Positions 1-12,415 of a stretch of 64,000 nucleotides of DNA are shown here, one piece after another. The notes below the pieces were generated by a model. That model did no database searches and was not told where the DNA came from. It saw only the letters and a list, made by a program, of their open reading frames with translations. The stretch's first letter is position 1. Every line of letters starts with the position of its first letter. Source of the stretch: Anarhynchus alexandrinus (taxonomy: Eukaryota > Chordata > Aves > Charadriiformes > Charadriidae); the NCBI GenBank assembly GCA_008711295.1, contig VUYV01000517.1, positions 186,001 to 250,000 of the forward strand, written 5' to 3'. Made by a program: the position numbers and the translations under genes.

Positions 1-819
1 CAATGGCCAAGACACAGGCAGACAGAGGGGAAATCCACATACAGAGAAGATGATGCTGTAGATAGCAAGAGCAGTGTAAATAGGGACACAACAGGGAAAC
101 CTTCAGGGTCAAGGGAAAACCATACAGAAGAGTAAGTTACACCTAAATTGAAACAGAACCCGTAGCTGGAAATTAGAAATTATGCTATAGAGGAGAACTT
201 AAACTATGAACTACGGAAAGGCCAACAGATGCAGAAGACCGCTTAGTCTAAATTGACACAATCGAGGAGGCTGTAGTTAGTGTTCAGCATGGGTCTGAAA
301 AGGACAGAAGAGAAACAAACACCTATACTGCGAGAAACAGGGATGACAAATCAGACCACCTGTATTTCCATTCAACTAGTATGTGCCATATTGAGCAAAA
401 TTTAAAGGCTTCTAAATCAAGCCAAGAAATCTTAAAAGAAATTAGGGAAACTAGAATTCTTGGTATCAAATGACAACCCAGATGTAACGGACACCTCACG
501 GACACAGTAGAAGGATAATTAATAATACATGGTGTTGCAAGGTACCAACGTTACAGGAGTATCAGAATGAGATCTACAGGCAGAAGACCAGCTTTCCATG
601 CAAAGTCATGTAACATAAAAACAATGAATGAAGAGACACCTATCTAGTCCATTTGGTGTAACCCAAAAAGAAGCTGTACAAAAGCAGTCTTCAAGCATGC
701 ATACTCTTCAAGTGACCAACCCAGAAAGTTAAAAAAAAAATGTATGCTTATCCAGGTAAACACTGAGCCACATTTAAAAAAGGAAAAAGGTAGTCCATTC
801 AGAAAAGGAGGCCATCAGA
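1..819. other. Intronic or intergenic sequence, possibly the 5' part of the decayed LINE
   Basis: A-rich, purine-heavy sequence leading into the recognisable LINE remnant. No exon with BAZ2B similarity and no clear reading frame was seen. The composition resembles the following LINE region, so it may be its older 5' continuation, but I cannot align it by eye. Confidence 0.35.
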
Positions 820-2580
820 GGAAAATGGTGAACATGTAAAAAATGAAAAGCTTGTTCAAATAAGAAGAGGAAAGCCTATGACACACCAAACTTAAAAGAG
901 TGAGTTAGAAAAGCTAAAAAAGAATTTGAAGAGCACCTTGCAAAGGATGCCTGAGCAGACAGTAAAAGATCTTTACGTACATCACAAGAGGAAGCTAGAA
1001 AATCAGTGGGACCTAAATATGAACAGCATTAAAAAAGGGAGCCTTGGAAAAAAAGGTTACTGAATTCTTTGTGCCAGTCTGTATTGCTGAAGATGTTGGG
1101 TAAATTCCCCTACTCAGTGCATTATCTACAACAGACAGCTCCGAAGAGCTAGATGAATTTGAGGTAAATATAAAAGAAGTATTAGATCGAGAATTCAGAT
1201 GTTAACAGATAGCCACAATGGGACAGAGAAAGCTGATAAATCTGAAGGAACATTAACATGAAACCATAGACACATCAGTCTGGGTGTTTACCATATTATT
1301 AACAACAGCCACTGTGTCACAGGATTGGTGACTCTCATCTACAGAACAAAAAAAGGCTCTAGCTGAAGTCTTGGAAACTGCAGATTAGTTAGTCTGATTC
1401 TCCTCTCCTGTTGAGATGGCAGAGTCTCACTGCAGCAATTACCTCTTACATATACTTACTGAGTGCATTATAAAACACCATCAGTTCAGACAGTCGGCAT
1501 GGGTTCTCCAAAGGAAAATTCAGCCTAATTTCGAGTTTCGATGAGAGTGTCAGTAAGAGGGAGATAAAGAGAATCTAATGGACATAACGTATTTGGAATT
1601 TCAGAAAGTATTTGACTAGGTTCTAAGTCAAATATTATTAATAAAACTAAGCTGTTATGTCATTGAAGGAAAGCTTCACAGACTGAAAGCTCTTTAAACG
1701 AAAGCAGGCGAAGGGCAGAGATCAGCAGACACGTTTTGTGATGAAGAAGAGTTAGTAGAGGGTTTCTTCACAAACCAGTATTAGAACCAGCTTTATTTAA
1801 TAACTTTTTTCATCAAGGAAACCTGTAAAGGTGACCGCAAAGTTAAATCCCCAAATGGGAAGATGATATTAAGCGTTCTGGAAAACCCAAGGCTGTGCTG
1901 ACAGTAAAAAACTCTGGAAGAGCCCTGCAGAACAGTGGGCAAAGGTAACAGAGGAACCTCATCATAGGTAAACGTAAGGTAATATACCTAGAAAAGAAAT
2001 ACTGAAATTAGAGAACACATAAGAGGATCAAAGGGATGGAACAATTACCTTCTGAGAAAAGACTAAAAATACTTGGGCTTTTCAGTTTGGAGAGGAGAAG
2101 ACTAAGGACAGAGACAATCAAGGTCTGCAAAATTATCAAGGTAGTGGATAACGTATTGGAGAATGGTTATTCTCCAGACCCTGCAACAATGGAACTAGGG
2201 AACATCCCCCAACAGGAACAGAAGAACATTTTTTAAAAATTAAAATGATCCAGCAGTTAGCAGACTTCTGGAACTTGTTGCCACAGGAGGCTGGTAGAGC
2301 AAGCATTGTCAGGAGGTTAAACAACAAAGAACAGGCTCATTCATGGGCAACAGTTCCACAAACAGAAAATAAATGGGGCAAGAAAAAACATGCTCTACAG
2401 TATCAGTCGTAAAACACCTGAGGATGCCACAGTGCATGTATGAGGAAACAAATGGACCAAGAAGTGATCAGGTTCACATGCTTTCTCCCAGCAGCATCTC
2501 CTATGGCCCCTACTGGAGACAGAGCTCTGCACGAGATGAACCCCTGGGCTGAGCCACCGAGACACTTCTTATGTTCTCAT
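820..2580 (+). mobile_element. Ancient CR1-like LINE, decayed reverse-transcriptase region and 3' end
   Basis: The sequence reads as a heavily mutated CR1-family ORF2 in the plus sense. Counterparts of the usual landmarks appear in order: a KAKKEFEEHLAKD-like stretch near 910, a [14 protein letters not shown] region near 1490-1540, a DIIYLDFQKAFD-like stretch near 1575-1615, a [17 protein letters not shown] stretch near 1765-1800, and the clear EQLPSEKRLKILGLFSLERR segment at 2036-2100. The 3' end near 2560-2580 reads CTTATGTTCTCATG, unlike the ATTCTGTG tail of the younger copies. Many stops and frameshifts; not functional. Confidence 0.7.
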
Positions 2581-3507
2581 GAGGGGAAAAAAGCAGCAAG
2601 GCAGATATGAACACCTGTAACATCAAATATTATTATACATTCTGAATCTTCTTGTATACATAGACTATATGTTTTTGTTCATTTTATTAAATGCTACAGT
2701 GTGTGGTGGGAAAACAGACATGGGAGAGTGCTCCTACATACTTCCCCCCAACCCCTTACAGTGACCAATATAGGGAAAGGGAAGATACAAAGTGAAGCAA
2801 AATGGCTTAGTGACTAGGGCTTATCTTTTCCCATTGAGAAGAGACTTCTGGAATCAGTTACCTTGTCTCAACAACAAACACACAGCCTCTCAGCAAATGC
2901 TACAATGCTTCAGCAGTTGACACTTACAGTTTCCTAATTCTCAGACTGAACAAAAGGTGGTGGTGACCTTAACACACAGGTAAAATAGCTGTGCAACATA
3001 CAAGACGTAGCACGTACTACGGTATTTCTAAAACTGCCTTCTCTTTGTCCATGTGTCCAAAGCATCACCACTGTGTGCCTTACATATATCTATACAGAAC
3101 AGTACTCTCTGCAGGCAACAAGGCAAAAAGATGCAAAGAATTGTGTCAAGGCAGATATTAAAGGCACGTGTACTGTCAGCGAGGGCATTATGCAAACTAC
3201 AAGGTAGCTACCCAAATATGTCCACAGTCAGCATATGGAAGAACAGTTAAATCTTAAGTTAAAATAAACATCCTGACTCCTGGGCTTTGAGAATTTTTCA
3301 TATTGGATTAGTTGCATTCAGAAAATATGACACAGTTATGGACTAAAGAACTGAAATTCAAAAGTCAGGTACCTGATGCTCATTTAAAACCAGGCCTTCG
3401 TGCTTTTGATATATAGTAGTACTTGATGTCATGAAAATTCTACTGTCAACATTGGTACTACTTATTATAGGATCCTATTCAACCTTATGGGCATTTAAAT
3501 CTTGTCA

Positions 3508-3857
3508 CTATCAGCTTTCCAGTATCTGAAGGGGCCTACGAGAAAAGCTGGAGGGGGACTTTTTATGAGGGCATGTAGTGACAGGACAAGGGGGAACGGT
3601 TTTAAACTGGAAGAGGTTGGATTTAGGCGAGATATTGTGAAGAAATTCTCTCCTGTGCGGGTGGTGAGCCCGTGGCGCAGGTTGCCCCGAGAAGCTGTGG
3701 CTGCCCCATCCCTGGAGGTGTTCAAGGCCAGGTTGGACGGGGCTTGGAGCAACCTGGGCTGGTGGGAGGTGTCCCTGCCCAGGGCAGGGGGTGGAACTAG
3801 ACTATCTTTAAGGTCCCTTTCAAGCTAAACCATTCTACGGTTCTTTGATTCTATATA
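3508..3857 (+). mobile_element. CR1 LINE 3' end, 5'-truncated
   Basis: Plus-sense CR1 3' end: the C-terminal ORF2 segment (YLKG, then FRRDIVKKFSPVRVVSPWRRLP) is followed by the conserved 3' UTR (gttcaaggccaggttggacg, ggtccctttcaa) and a decayed tail ATTCTACGGTTCTTTGATTCTAT. It lies between BAZ2B coding exon 4301-4511 and the next exon outside the window, antisense to the gene. Confidence 0.92.
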
Positions 3858-4300
3858 AAGCATTTTCCCTGAAACAGCCAAAAGCTTCACACAAATGCCA
3901 ACTTCAGTGGTTCTCATTTTGAATTTCTAGGTCCACTGTTGTTTGAGCTGATACAGGGGAAAATAAAGATCTGTTAATTTTTGCCAATTTTAAAAAATAC
4001 ATCAGTAGTAATGAGATTATTGGCTTTTTAAAATTTTTTAAATTTTATAAATCTAAATAAAGTAACTATAGAGTAAGCTTAGACACACATTTACACACAC
4101 ACACACGCATCATCCTTTCATTCATATATACATTTACTGATCTTGAAAAAGAAAAAGGTTTATATAAGCATGTGACAAATTTCCAAAATATAACATTGTA
4201 TACCAATATCCTACTGAAACACATCACTCCTCTTTAGAAAAAACATTAACTCTCTATACAATGATACCCTCTGTGCTTGAAAACGGTAAATAATTCTTAC

Positions 4301-4511
4301 CTTGAGCCTGGAGCTTTCTTAAAAGCTTTGCGTCGGTGTTGTCTAGAAATTCAGTGCTACCAACATTCGGAGGTCGGCCTTTGCGTCGTCTCATTCTCGA
4401 CTCCTCTCTAGAGTGCTGTCTGTCTGGATTTGGTGGTCGTCCTCTACGCCCCTCCATAGCTCTGATACGGGGAATGACTTCCTCTTCCTTCAGAAGACAC
4501 CACTGCACACC
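4301..4511 (-). CDS. BAZ2B: BAZ2B exon, end of TAM domain and two AT-hook-like motifs (residues 766-835)
   Basis: It starts after TTAAAAG with GGT-GTG-CAG (GVQWCLLKEEEVIPRIRAMEG). The first AT hook is RRGRPPNP (about 787-794) and a second AT-hook-like RRRKGRPPN lies at about 806-814. The exon ends AKLLRKLQAQ plus one base at donor AAG|GTAAGA. AT hooks bind the minor groove of AT-rich DNA. The following exon, which should begin EIARQ, is not visible between 1 and 4300, so the gene continues out of the window. The GTG at 4508 is an internal Val codon. Confidence 0.96.
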
Positions 4512-6469
4512 CTTTTAATTGACACATTTCACAGACAGGTATTATAAACACAGATCAAAAAAAAAGAAAAAATAAATCTCAGACACTTGGAAACACAAAC
4601 AGCAAGAGATACGGGTTTTTTTTCCTCAGAAAAAGTGATATATATATATATATAAAAAATATGTGAGCTGTGATGTGCTGAGTAGTACATCATTTTGATG
4701 ATGTACAGAAGCTTTATATTGAGAGCTTATCAGTACGAACTTTTGTAAACTGTACTACTATGCAAGATTTTAAGTCTATTCAGTGACGTACAAAGTTATT
4801 ACCTAGAAGGTATGCCACTACTCTGTTATTTTTAATTATTTCTGACCAAATCCTATATCGCTCAACCCATTTTAAAAGGCGAAATAGATTCTTCCTAATT
4901 ACGTAAACTTAAAACTAACTACTCTGCTTTCACATAATCCTCTGCTCAACGTGAATGAAAAAAAATGTGTCAAGCTACGAGTCTTCCACCTGTTAGTGTT
5001 TACAGACATTCTGACATACATAACAAGCAAATGCAGTACTGTATTTTCAAATATTGCTTTCTGGGGTGTTGTAGATCTCAACAACTGAGCTGAAAAAACA
5101 CAGACTCATTTTTATCTTGAAGTTTTATTTAGCACAATTTAGTTCTCGCCTCATCCACTGCAAGAAAATTAATTTCTGCACCAACTTGAAGCAATCAAAA
5201 GTTTGTAACTTTTAAGAATCCATCTGAACTAAAAGTTATGTTAACTATACTCTCTAACTGAACAAAGTGTGCAGCAATACATTCAAACCTTTCTTTCACT
5301 ATTACTACTGTTTTCTTGTGGAATCTCAAAACCAAATACTGAAATACTTTGTTAATACAAATACCCATGTTAGTCCTCACACAGAAATGGCTTTACTCTA
5401 CCTGACAAAAAAAAATAGAGTTTATTGCGTCTACTGAGTAGAAGAGGAGCACAGTCTTTCTGATCCTGCTTGATTGAACATTAGTATTTCAAAATTGTAA
5501 CATCTTTTATGATTTTCCCAAGTTTTTGAAAAATGCGGGGTAAAATGTAAACTAAATATCCTTTGGGACTACTCCATAATTAGCCTTAAAAAGGTCTGTA
5601 AAAGATTTTGAAAATGTCTGCTAAAGCAAGAATGAAAGTCGGTAACTTATAAAACACATTAATTAACTGTTCAGAAAAAATACATTTGCATTACCAAAGT
5701 TTTCACACTTATATGTACATACGCAAATAAAATTTGCTGTACCGTAAACCACATTTTAACTTGCTTATTCTGAGAATTTCTGTTTTAATTCTTTCTGCTT
5801 ATTCTTCATATTTACAAATGTTTAATATAAGATTTGACAAAAGAAACAGCATTTTGCTAATGAAATGTTCAGATTCCAAGGAAGGTATCAGTATTTGCAA
5901 AGATACCTTTTTTGACGTCTGAATCACTCCCCGCTAAGACCATCCCAAGAGCACATCTCATGCTTAGTTTACAGACATTCGAAAGGGCTTTGGTAGTAGC
6001 TATCTTCCTAAAAACGAGCTCTTCAGAACTGTGACCATATCACTATGTGTACAATGTGTCATCACTAAGAACTTTTAAACCCAAAATAGTTACCTCTACC
6101 ACTTAAACAGAAGTTAATTTATTTTCTATCTTTAAGAGCACTACTTCGGCATACACTTTCATTTCACTGTCTAGTACCTGACTTACAAATTAACACAGGT
6201 TCAGCTTGTTAAGCAATGTAAGCTAGATTTAATACTGTACTTATCACCGACACCAACCTCCAACCCAGGAAATCTTATCCCATAAACTGCAAGTGAGAGA
6301 GGAAGGAGGGATGGGGGGAGTGATCACACACCAGGGAAAAAGGCAAAATATATTTCAAAGAAAAGGAGGAAAAGCAGCTATATTTCAAGAAGCACCTTAG
6401 ATCCTGCAATGGAGACTGCTCGTGCTCTGTATGTTCTATAGTTAATGATACTAATGATAACAAATATGT

Positions 6470-6674
6470 GGAAAAAACAGACAGAGGTCTACGAGATCAT
6501 TAGTGCCACAGGGACCACAGATGTATATTACATTTTCATGATGCCTCCCACAAGAGAAACTAGAGGCCATCAAATGACGCTAGTAAAAGCTTCAATATGC
6601 AAGAAGAGGTGGCATTTGTCAGAATGGGGAGAAGACTGTTTAAAGTCCTGCCAAAGGACATTGTGGAAGGAACA
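6470..6674 (+). mobile_element. Old CR1-like LINE fragment
   Basis: Plus-sense 3' ORF2/UTR fragment of an older CR1-type element: a GAGGTCTACGAGATCAT-like start, an ACAAGAGAAACTAGAGG-CATC block and GTGGCATTTGTCAGAATGGG. It runs straight into the younger CR1 tail that follows. Confidence 0.6.
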
Positions 6675-6869
6675 AGTTTCCTTTACCGTGAGGGTGACTG
6701 AGCACTGACACAGGTGGCCCAGGGAGGTTGTGCAGTCTCCCACCATAGGGATTTTCAACAGCTCATGGTCCTGGAGAACTGGCTGTAGGGGACCCTTCTC
6801 AAGCAGGGGGGTTGGACAAGGTGACCTCCAACCTCCTTCCAACCTCAACCATTCTGTGATTCTGTGATG
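6675..6869 (+). mobile_element. CR1 LINE 3' end, younger
   Basis: Begins near TTTCCTTTACCGTGAGGGTG. It carries the standard CR1 3' sequence (GGTGACTGAGCACTGACACA, GGCCCAGGGAGGTTGTG, GACCTCCAACC) and ends in the tail ATTCTGTGATTCTGTGAT. Antisense to BAZ2B, in the intron between 4512 and 9119. Confidence 0.9.
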
Positions 6870-9119
6870 GGTACTCTTGCTGTCCTATTCTAATCAGCCA
6901 GCAAGATGTAAACTTAGGGCACAGCTCAGTATCACCCCACAACACTCTCTTCCACTTACTACTTGATGGAGTATTCCTATCCATGTTACTCAAACTCATA
7001 AGGACCCGTGCCCTTTCCATCACCCCAAATCACATTCACACTAATCTTTCTAAACCACAGCAGTTTAAAGGTCCTGTCACTGAATTTCCACATCTGCCAA
7101 ACTTCAAACATTCCTCTAACCCCTACTATTTCATGGCCCACTTCTGCAAGAGATGCTTCTCTGTTAAAGCAGTTAATCACTGCTTTGAATAACCCATACT
7201 ATCTGGTTGCTTGCGTACCAGGAGAGAGAAACACAGGCACTATCACAAGCAGGTAATTCATGTATTTTTGGCTTACTATAGGTAATTCTTCAATATCACT
7301 CAAGTAGCCCTTAGATAATTTTCTTCACGTCTTGTTCTACCTTTGAGCTTTGTGAAACTCACCCAATCCCTTTGGATGCATGCTGCATGTCTCAAAAGAT
7401 GACAGAAATATATAACGAAGAAAGGCAAGAGTAACCATGAAAGACTATACAGAATAATCAAAAGTACAGCAAAAGCAGCAATAAAATTCCTGGAATTACC
7501 TCCAGACATCCATGAAGATATGAATATTGTTTTGAAGCTCAACAATTCAAAAAATTTCAGTAAAAAGGCTGCAAATTCTCTTCATGAAGCATGAGTATCA
7601 CATACTGTTTTACTGAGTGTGTATTGTCAGCACAAATGTAGCTCAACTGTTTACATTATGATCTTCTCATTCAAAATCTCATACATAAAATGTAAATACA
7701 TTTTAGCACATCTGAAACAGCTGCCCTTGGTCCCTTTTTTTTTTTTAAAAAAACAAGAAAACTTTTCCATTCTCTAACCAAGTCTCAATGGAACCTAACA
7801 CAAACTATACACGTAGAAACTACAGTAGATGTACAGCAACTTAATATTCACATTGCCAACCTTGTCTACAGAAACCTGCCCTTCCCCATGCCTTCATTCT
7901 GAAGTTTTACAGTATCAAAGAAGGACAAAATCTACAAATCACCTCGCAAAATAAAGGGAGAAGAAAGAGATAAGTAGAGAAGAGGACAAGACTAATGAAG
8001 TAATATGGGCAACAGACACAAAAAAGGTAAGAGGGTAAAAGGAGAGCAGATACCCTGACATTACATTACGTTCACAGTATAAGGCATTATTTCAGTCAAG
8101 CCATTCAGGTACATAATAAAGTTCACAACCACATCAACTGCTGTTTTATGAAGGCCAAACATGACGAGGTTTAGCAATGTGTCACCCTGTAAGCCAGGAA
8201 TCAGGAAGCACCATCTGGAAGTAGCTCCTTACTATACACTCCGTCTTTATTGCTTTCAAATTTATACTATGTAAACATTACTTATTTCTACAGGGTATAA
8301 CAAGGACATAAGGGTTAACTAGAGCATGAATTCAAGATTGCTGAGAGTGTGATGTCTGTCCCCGTTCCTGTAGTAACACAGTCAGAATACTTCTCTTTTA
8401 AAGAAGCAAATGTATTCACTGATTAAGGTCCGAAAACTTTCGTGCACTTCCTGAAGAAATGGGAACATGACCAAAATACAGTAACACGGTGTGGCACACA
8501 CGATATTAATTTCCTTAAGATTCTAATTTTACTTATCCTTGTGTGGTTTATCTACACAAAGTCTAACAAGTTCTACCACTGTAAAGCATAACTGGTACAA
8601 CTCAGCATTCCTTTCCGTAAAAATCTCACACTTCAGAAAGCTCAGAAGGTATTCTCGATGCAGGAAACACTCGTATTTAAACACGTTCTTTATATATATT
8701 ATGCACACGAATACATGAAAAGAGTGTGATTTAATGCATACACATATATTACTATCAGTATTAGGTTTATACAGTAAAGGAAGAAATAGAGTTTTAGTCA
8801 GAAATATCTGAACACTGACTAAGATAAAATATGTAGCTCAGAGTTCTCTCGCGCTAGACCAATCCGGGCTCAGAGCTGATCGTACGGCATGCTGAAATCC
8901 CACAACCTCCTAACAAAATCACTGAGGGAAGCGGTTTTCAACCCTGCCCAGGATCAAGCTCTCAGCATCTCAATATAACTACTAGTAAGAAATACGCACA
9001 ATTTTTAGAAAGAATTATCTAAAAACAGGCAATGCTTCAGATTGTAGCAAAAATTACTTCACCTAAATTTAAGTTAATGTTCCTCGGATCAAAGACTTTA
9101 CTTTTTAAAAAGCAGATAC

Positions 9120-9221
9120 CTGCGGTCCATCTCTGGCTTCATAGAAGTCACCCACTCCTATTTTTGCACTGAAGCTGAAATTGTCCCTTGAGATATCCAT
9201 TATTCCATTTCTGCTGAGGTA
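9120..9221 (-). CDS. BAZ2B: BAZ2B exon, TAM/MBD-like domain, second half (residues 732-765)
   Basis: 34 codons between TTTTTTCAG and CAG|GTATCT, phase 0 both ends. It encodes YLSRNGIMDISRDNFSFSA, then KIGVGDFYEARDGPQ. The match to BAZ2B is near-perfect. One difference from the mammalian sequence as I remember it is Gly at residue 753 (KIGVG) where I recall Arg (KIRVG); this is a single A-to-G change. Confidence 0.96.
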
Positions 9222-9494
9222 CTGAAAAAATCACATATTTTTCCACTTCAGCTTGTAAATAATTACAACCCAGCTTTGATGTACAGCTAACTTTGTGAGT
9301 GCAACGTTTTGCATATTCTATCAAAGGGATATGCATTTATAGGAGATCAAATCAGTAACAGACTGAGATACATTATGCCTCACATCACAGGATATTTTGA
9401 AATAAGCATCTTTATTGGAGGGAAAAAATGGCATTTTTTAATTGCAAGCATGCTTTGTAGCATTAGAGCACAGAAGTTAAAAAAAGGAATGTAC

Positions 9495-9603
9495 CTTTAC
9501 TACTTCAGGATACTGTCTCAGCTTCTTTCCACAAGGTGCAAAATACGCTACTTCTCCTTGAAGGCGACCACCAAAGTTTCTTATTCGGGTTTCTCTTTGC
9601 CAG
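9495..9603 (-). CDS. BAZ2B: BAZ2B exon, TAM/MBD-like domain core (residues 695-731)
   Basis: It starts after TTACTCTAG with C-TGG-CAA, giving GWQRETRIRNFGGRLQGEV, then AYFAPCGKKLRQYPEVVK. It is 109 nt; donor AAG|GTACAT, phase 0 out. The GWQRETR and APCGKKLRQYPEV strings are the hallmark of the BAZ2 MBD-like fold. In BAZ2A this domain is known as TAM and binds RNA; methyl-CpG binding by BAZ2 proteins is not expected. Confidence 0.96.
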
Positions 9604-10157
9604 CTAGAGTAATACGAAAAGGGTTGCATACAACAATACACTTTTTAAAAAACAAGTAATTAATGTCAATGTAAGATTTTTACATAAAAGGAAAAAGGGA
9701 CATATCTAAAATGGGACAAGAGTTTCATAAATCAAATAGGCAAAACCAGAAATTGTTATTATGTAGACTGTCAAAACTCTGACTATATATAGATTTATTT
9801 ATATCTAGCTACTTGAGTATTACCAGATTTTAAACAGCTTAGAACTATATTTCAGGGAGTAATGTGGAGTCTATAATGGCTCCTCTATCTAACCATCAGG
9901 ATTCATTTCCAGTGGCAAAACTGCTAAGAGACAGGTCATGTTTGCAAAAAAGCAAATTTGATGAACAAAAATTAACACATAAAATATGCTGACACTTTTT
10001 AAAGAGATCCGCACTCACTGTGAGTTGGAAATCTCAATCATTGAAGCCCTTTTCTTATTATTCAGCCCCAACATTTTTTAAACTGTCATTTCTTTACCAA
10101 CTGGCTTTCAAAGGTATTACCTCCCTTTAAGGAATATCAAGTATATACAAAACCTAC

Positions 10158-10218
10158 CCGTACTCGAGAGGAACACGCAGCTCCCGTTCATCTGTTACTC
10201 TTCGTCTTTTTGAAATAC
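10158..10218 (-). CDS. BAZ2B: BAZ2B small exon opening the TAM/MBD-like domain (residues 675-694)
   Basis: A 61-nt exon between TTCTTAG and CGG|GTAGGT. It encodes GISKRRRVTDERELRVPLEY plus two bases of a Gly codon. The KRRR patch is a likely nuclear localisation element. VTDERELR-PLEYGW begins the TAM/MBD-like domain shared by BAZ2A and BAZ2B. Phase 1 in, phase 2 out, completed by the C of the following exon. Confidence 0.94.
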
Positions 10219-12118
10219 CTAAGAAAGAATTTCTGATTAACACCTAATAACACCTAAGAGAATTTACAAAATGAAAATAACATGTTCCTAAAATATACTT
10301 TTTATCCTTATATCCCGAAACTAAAAGATAAATCATTTTTACATCCTAGCCAATATATACTTCAAGTACCAAGAAAATTAATGTAGCTATTCTCCTTTTG
10401 AAATACATTTTCCTCTAAGTTTCCTTTAACCTCTTCTTCTAAAATTGCAAACAGAAGAAAACCTAATTATGCCATACTGAACTGCTTGCCTTGTTTGGCT
10501 CTCTCAGACATCGCTAAAATAATTCCTTGCACACCTGTTTTTCTATACTAGACCATATTTATATTTTCTCGCTACAGAAGATGAAAATGAAAACAATCTT
10601 TACTTTAAAAATCCATACATTACAACAGACTCAGTCTTCAAAGACCACTGTGTATAGATTGTGGTCAACTGCCAAATGCAGAAAGTTTTCAGGATTTTTC
10701 CAGCTTTTCAAAGTTCAAACAGACATTGTGTTCGGTACTAGTCAAGAGACTGAATCAATAATATGACAAAAACAATTGCTAAACGTGGGGTTTCACAGAG
10801 TGCCAAAGGCTGACGCTTTTCTCGCCTCTTTGAGAGAGCTGTAGGACACAAACTATGTACACAGACAAACTTTTGGAAGATGTATTTCTCAAAAAGGTAG
10901 TTTGGACCTTGTATAAAGAACGTGACACATCTCTTCCCTGTGGAAATGGACGTGGGAGAGTATCGTTATCAGAGCGAACCCTTGAAACGTGCTCCAGCCT
11001 CTTACAGCAAGGAGGAGTGTCCTAACGCGCAGTGGCGCGGGTTTCCCACCGAGACGCCTGCACCACCCGGAAGCAACTGCCGAGAGTCCTCTACAGAACG
11101 CAGCACGCAACGGCCCACGCTTGGGTGGCAAACTCCCTGGATATGTCTGCTCTCCTGAACTACCACCGCTGACTGTTACGTTACTTCTCACAGTCACAGT
11201 GGAGGGAGGGAGATGGCCTGCCCAAATACAAGTGAATTGAAAAAATGAGTTGTCCAGTGAAAAGGAGATACAGAGAAGAGACACAAGACCTCTTCGGTGA
11301 CTGACCACCTTTAGGTAAAATGGACACTACAATATGTGAGACTTTCAAAAATGCATTCTTTTCTGTTGCAGTAGTAATTACTAACAGCTACAAATTAGTC
11401 ACCAAATGAAGGATTATAAACTGTATATAGCATCAGGCAAATGCTAACTACTTTTCATGAGCCTTTTAAAAATAATTCCTTGCACATAATCCACAAACTC
11501 TACCGAGAATTTTGAAAGAATAATGAATAAAGTCGTATTTTAACTAAATACAGTTACTAAAGTTGTTGAGGTAACTATAATGCATAGAAATTAGAAATGA
11601 ATAAGAATAACTAGTTTAGAATAAAATGATAGAGAACAAACACTAAATAATGAAGACTTTAACATAATAAATATCAACTCTGGCTATTTCATCCTACCTT
11701 CTCTCAAATAATTATATGAGCTAGAATATCCTGGACTAAGTGTAATGTTCAGGTCTTGAGAACTTGCAGTTCTGATGACCAATTTTGATGTCCATTGCAA
11801 ACACCCGTGAATAGATCACAGAATTGCCCCAGTTGGAAGGGACCTCAGAAGATCACCTGGTCCAACCTTTCGTGGGAAAGGGAGCCTAGGTGAGATTACC
11901 TCGCACCCTATACAATTGCACCTTGAAAACCTGCAGTGACAGGGAATCTACCACATCCCTGGGTGGTTGCTGCAGTGAATGATTGCTCTTACTGTGAAAA
12001 ATTTCTTTCTTATGTTGAGATATCTCTTGATACCAGCGTCTAAACCACCTTTATAACTACTTTTACAACACATGCCACTTAGATGTTACATCATAGTATA
12101 GTAAAGACATTCGGATAC
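10219..12118 (-). other. BAZ2B intron with a small GC-rich patch
   Basis: AT-rich except for about 10960-11220, which has several CpG and open frames on both strands (139 codons on the minus strand at 10889-11308). None of these frames resembles a known protein or keeps BAZ2B similarity. A CR1 fragment closes the intron at 11812-12055. Confidence 0.7.
11812..12055 (-). mobile_element. CR1 LINE 3' end, minus orientation
   Basis: Starts with the reverse-complemented tail ATCACAGAATTG followed by AGTTGGAAGGGACCTCAGAAGATCACC and a diverged 3' UTR/ORF2 end (GTGAAAAATTTCTTTCTTATG). It sits about 60 bp downstream of the donor of BAZ2B exon 12119-12415, in the same sense as the gene. Confidence 0.88.
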
Positions 12119-12415
12119 CACAGTGTGTACTTGGTGTAAGAGTAGACGGTGCTGTCCCGAGAAAAACCGCGGGCTGGGACTCGGGACATAAGGCAGCTGG
12201 CGCAGAGCTTGGGGTCTTTGCTGCTTGGAGATTAAGTGGGGTGGAATGAGCGGCATGGCTGACAGAAGAGCTCTTCACAGAGGATGACGTTTTATTCAGT
12301 TTCAGTGGAGTTTTTTCTCCCTCGGTGTCTGTATCTGATTCATCTTGATCTTTATCATCCTCATCATCTTCATCCTCGGACCCTTCTGTATCTGACTCAG
12401 AGTTACTGTCAGACT
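12119..12415 (-). CDS. BAZ2B: BAZ2B exon, third acidic tract and Ser/Pro linker (residues 576-674)
   Basis: It starts after TTAAACAG with AG-TCT-GAC, completing a Glu codon, and encodes ESDSNSESDTEGSEDEDDEDD followed by a Lys/Ser/Pro linker (LKLNKTSSSVKSS, AAHSTPLNLQAAKTPSSAPAAL). It ends in TPSTHC plus one base. The donor GTG|GTATCC is weak, and an alternative GT lies three bases earlier; only the later one keeps phase with the next exon's GT-ATT-TCA. 297 nt, phase 1 in and out. Confidence 0.93.

Larger units (their letters stand above)
4512..9119 (-). other. BAZ2B intron, AT-rich
   Basis: Between the AT-hook exon and the second TAM exon. Apart from CR1 fragments at 6470-6869 and a short TA run at 4639-4655, I see only AT-rich unique-looking sequence without a further exon. 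Reading frames here are short and not protein-like. Confidence 0.8.

Noticed and set aside
10889..11308. 139-codon minus-strand ORF in a GC-rich intron patch
   Set aside because: No similarity recognised, no fit to BAZ2B phase, and competing frames of similar size on the other strand.
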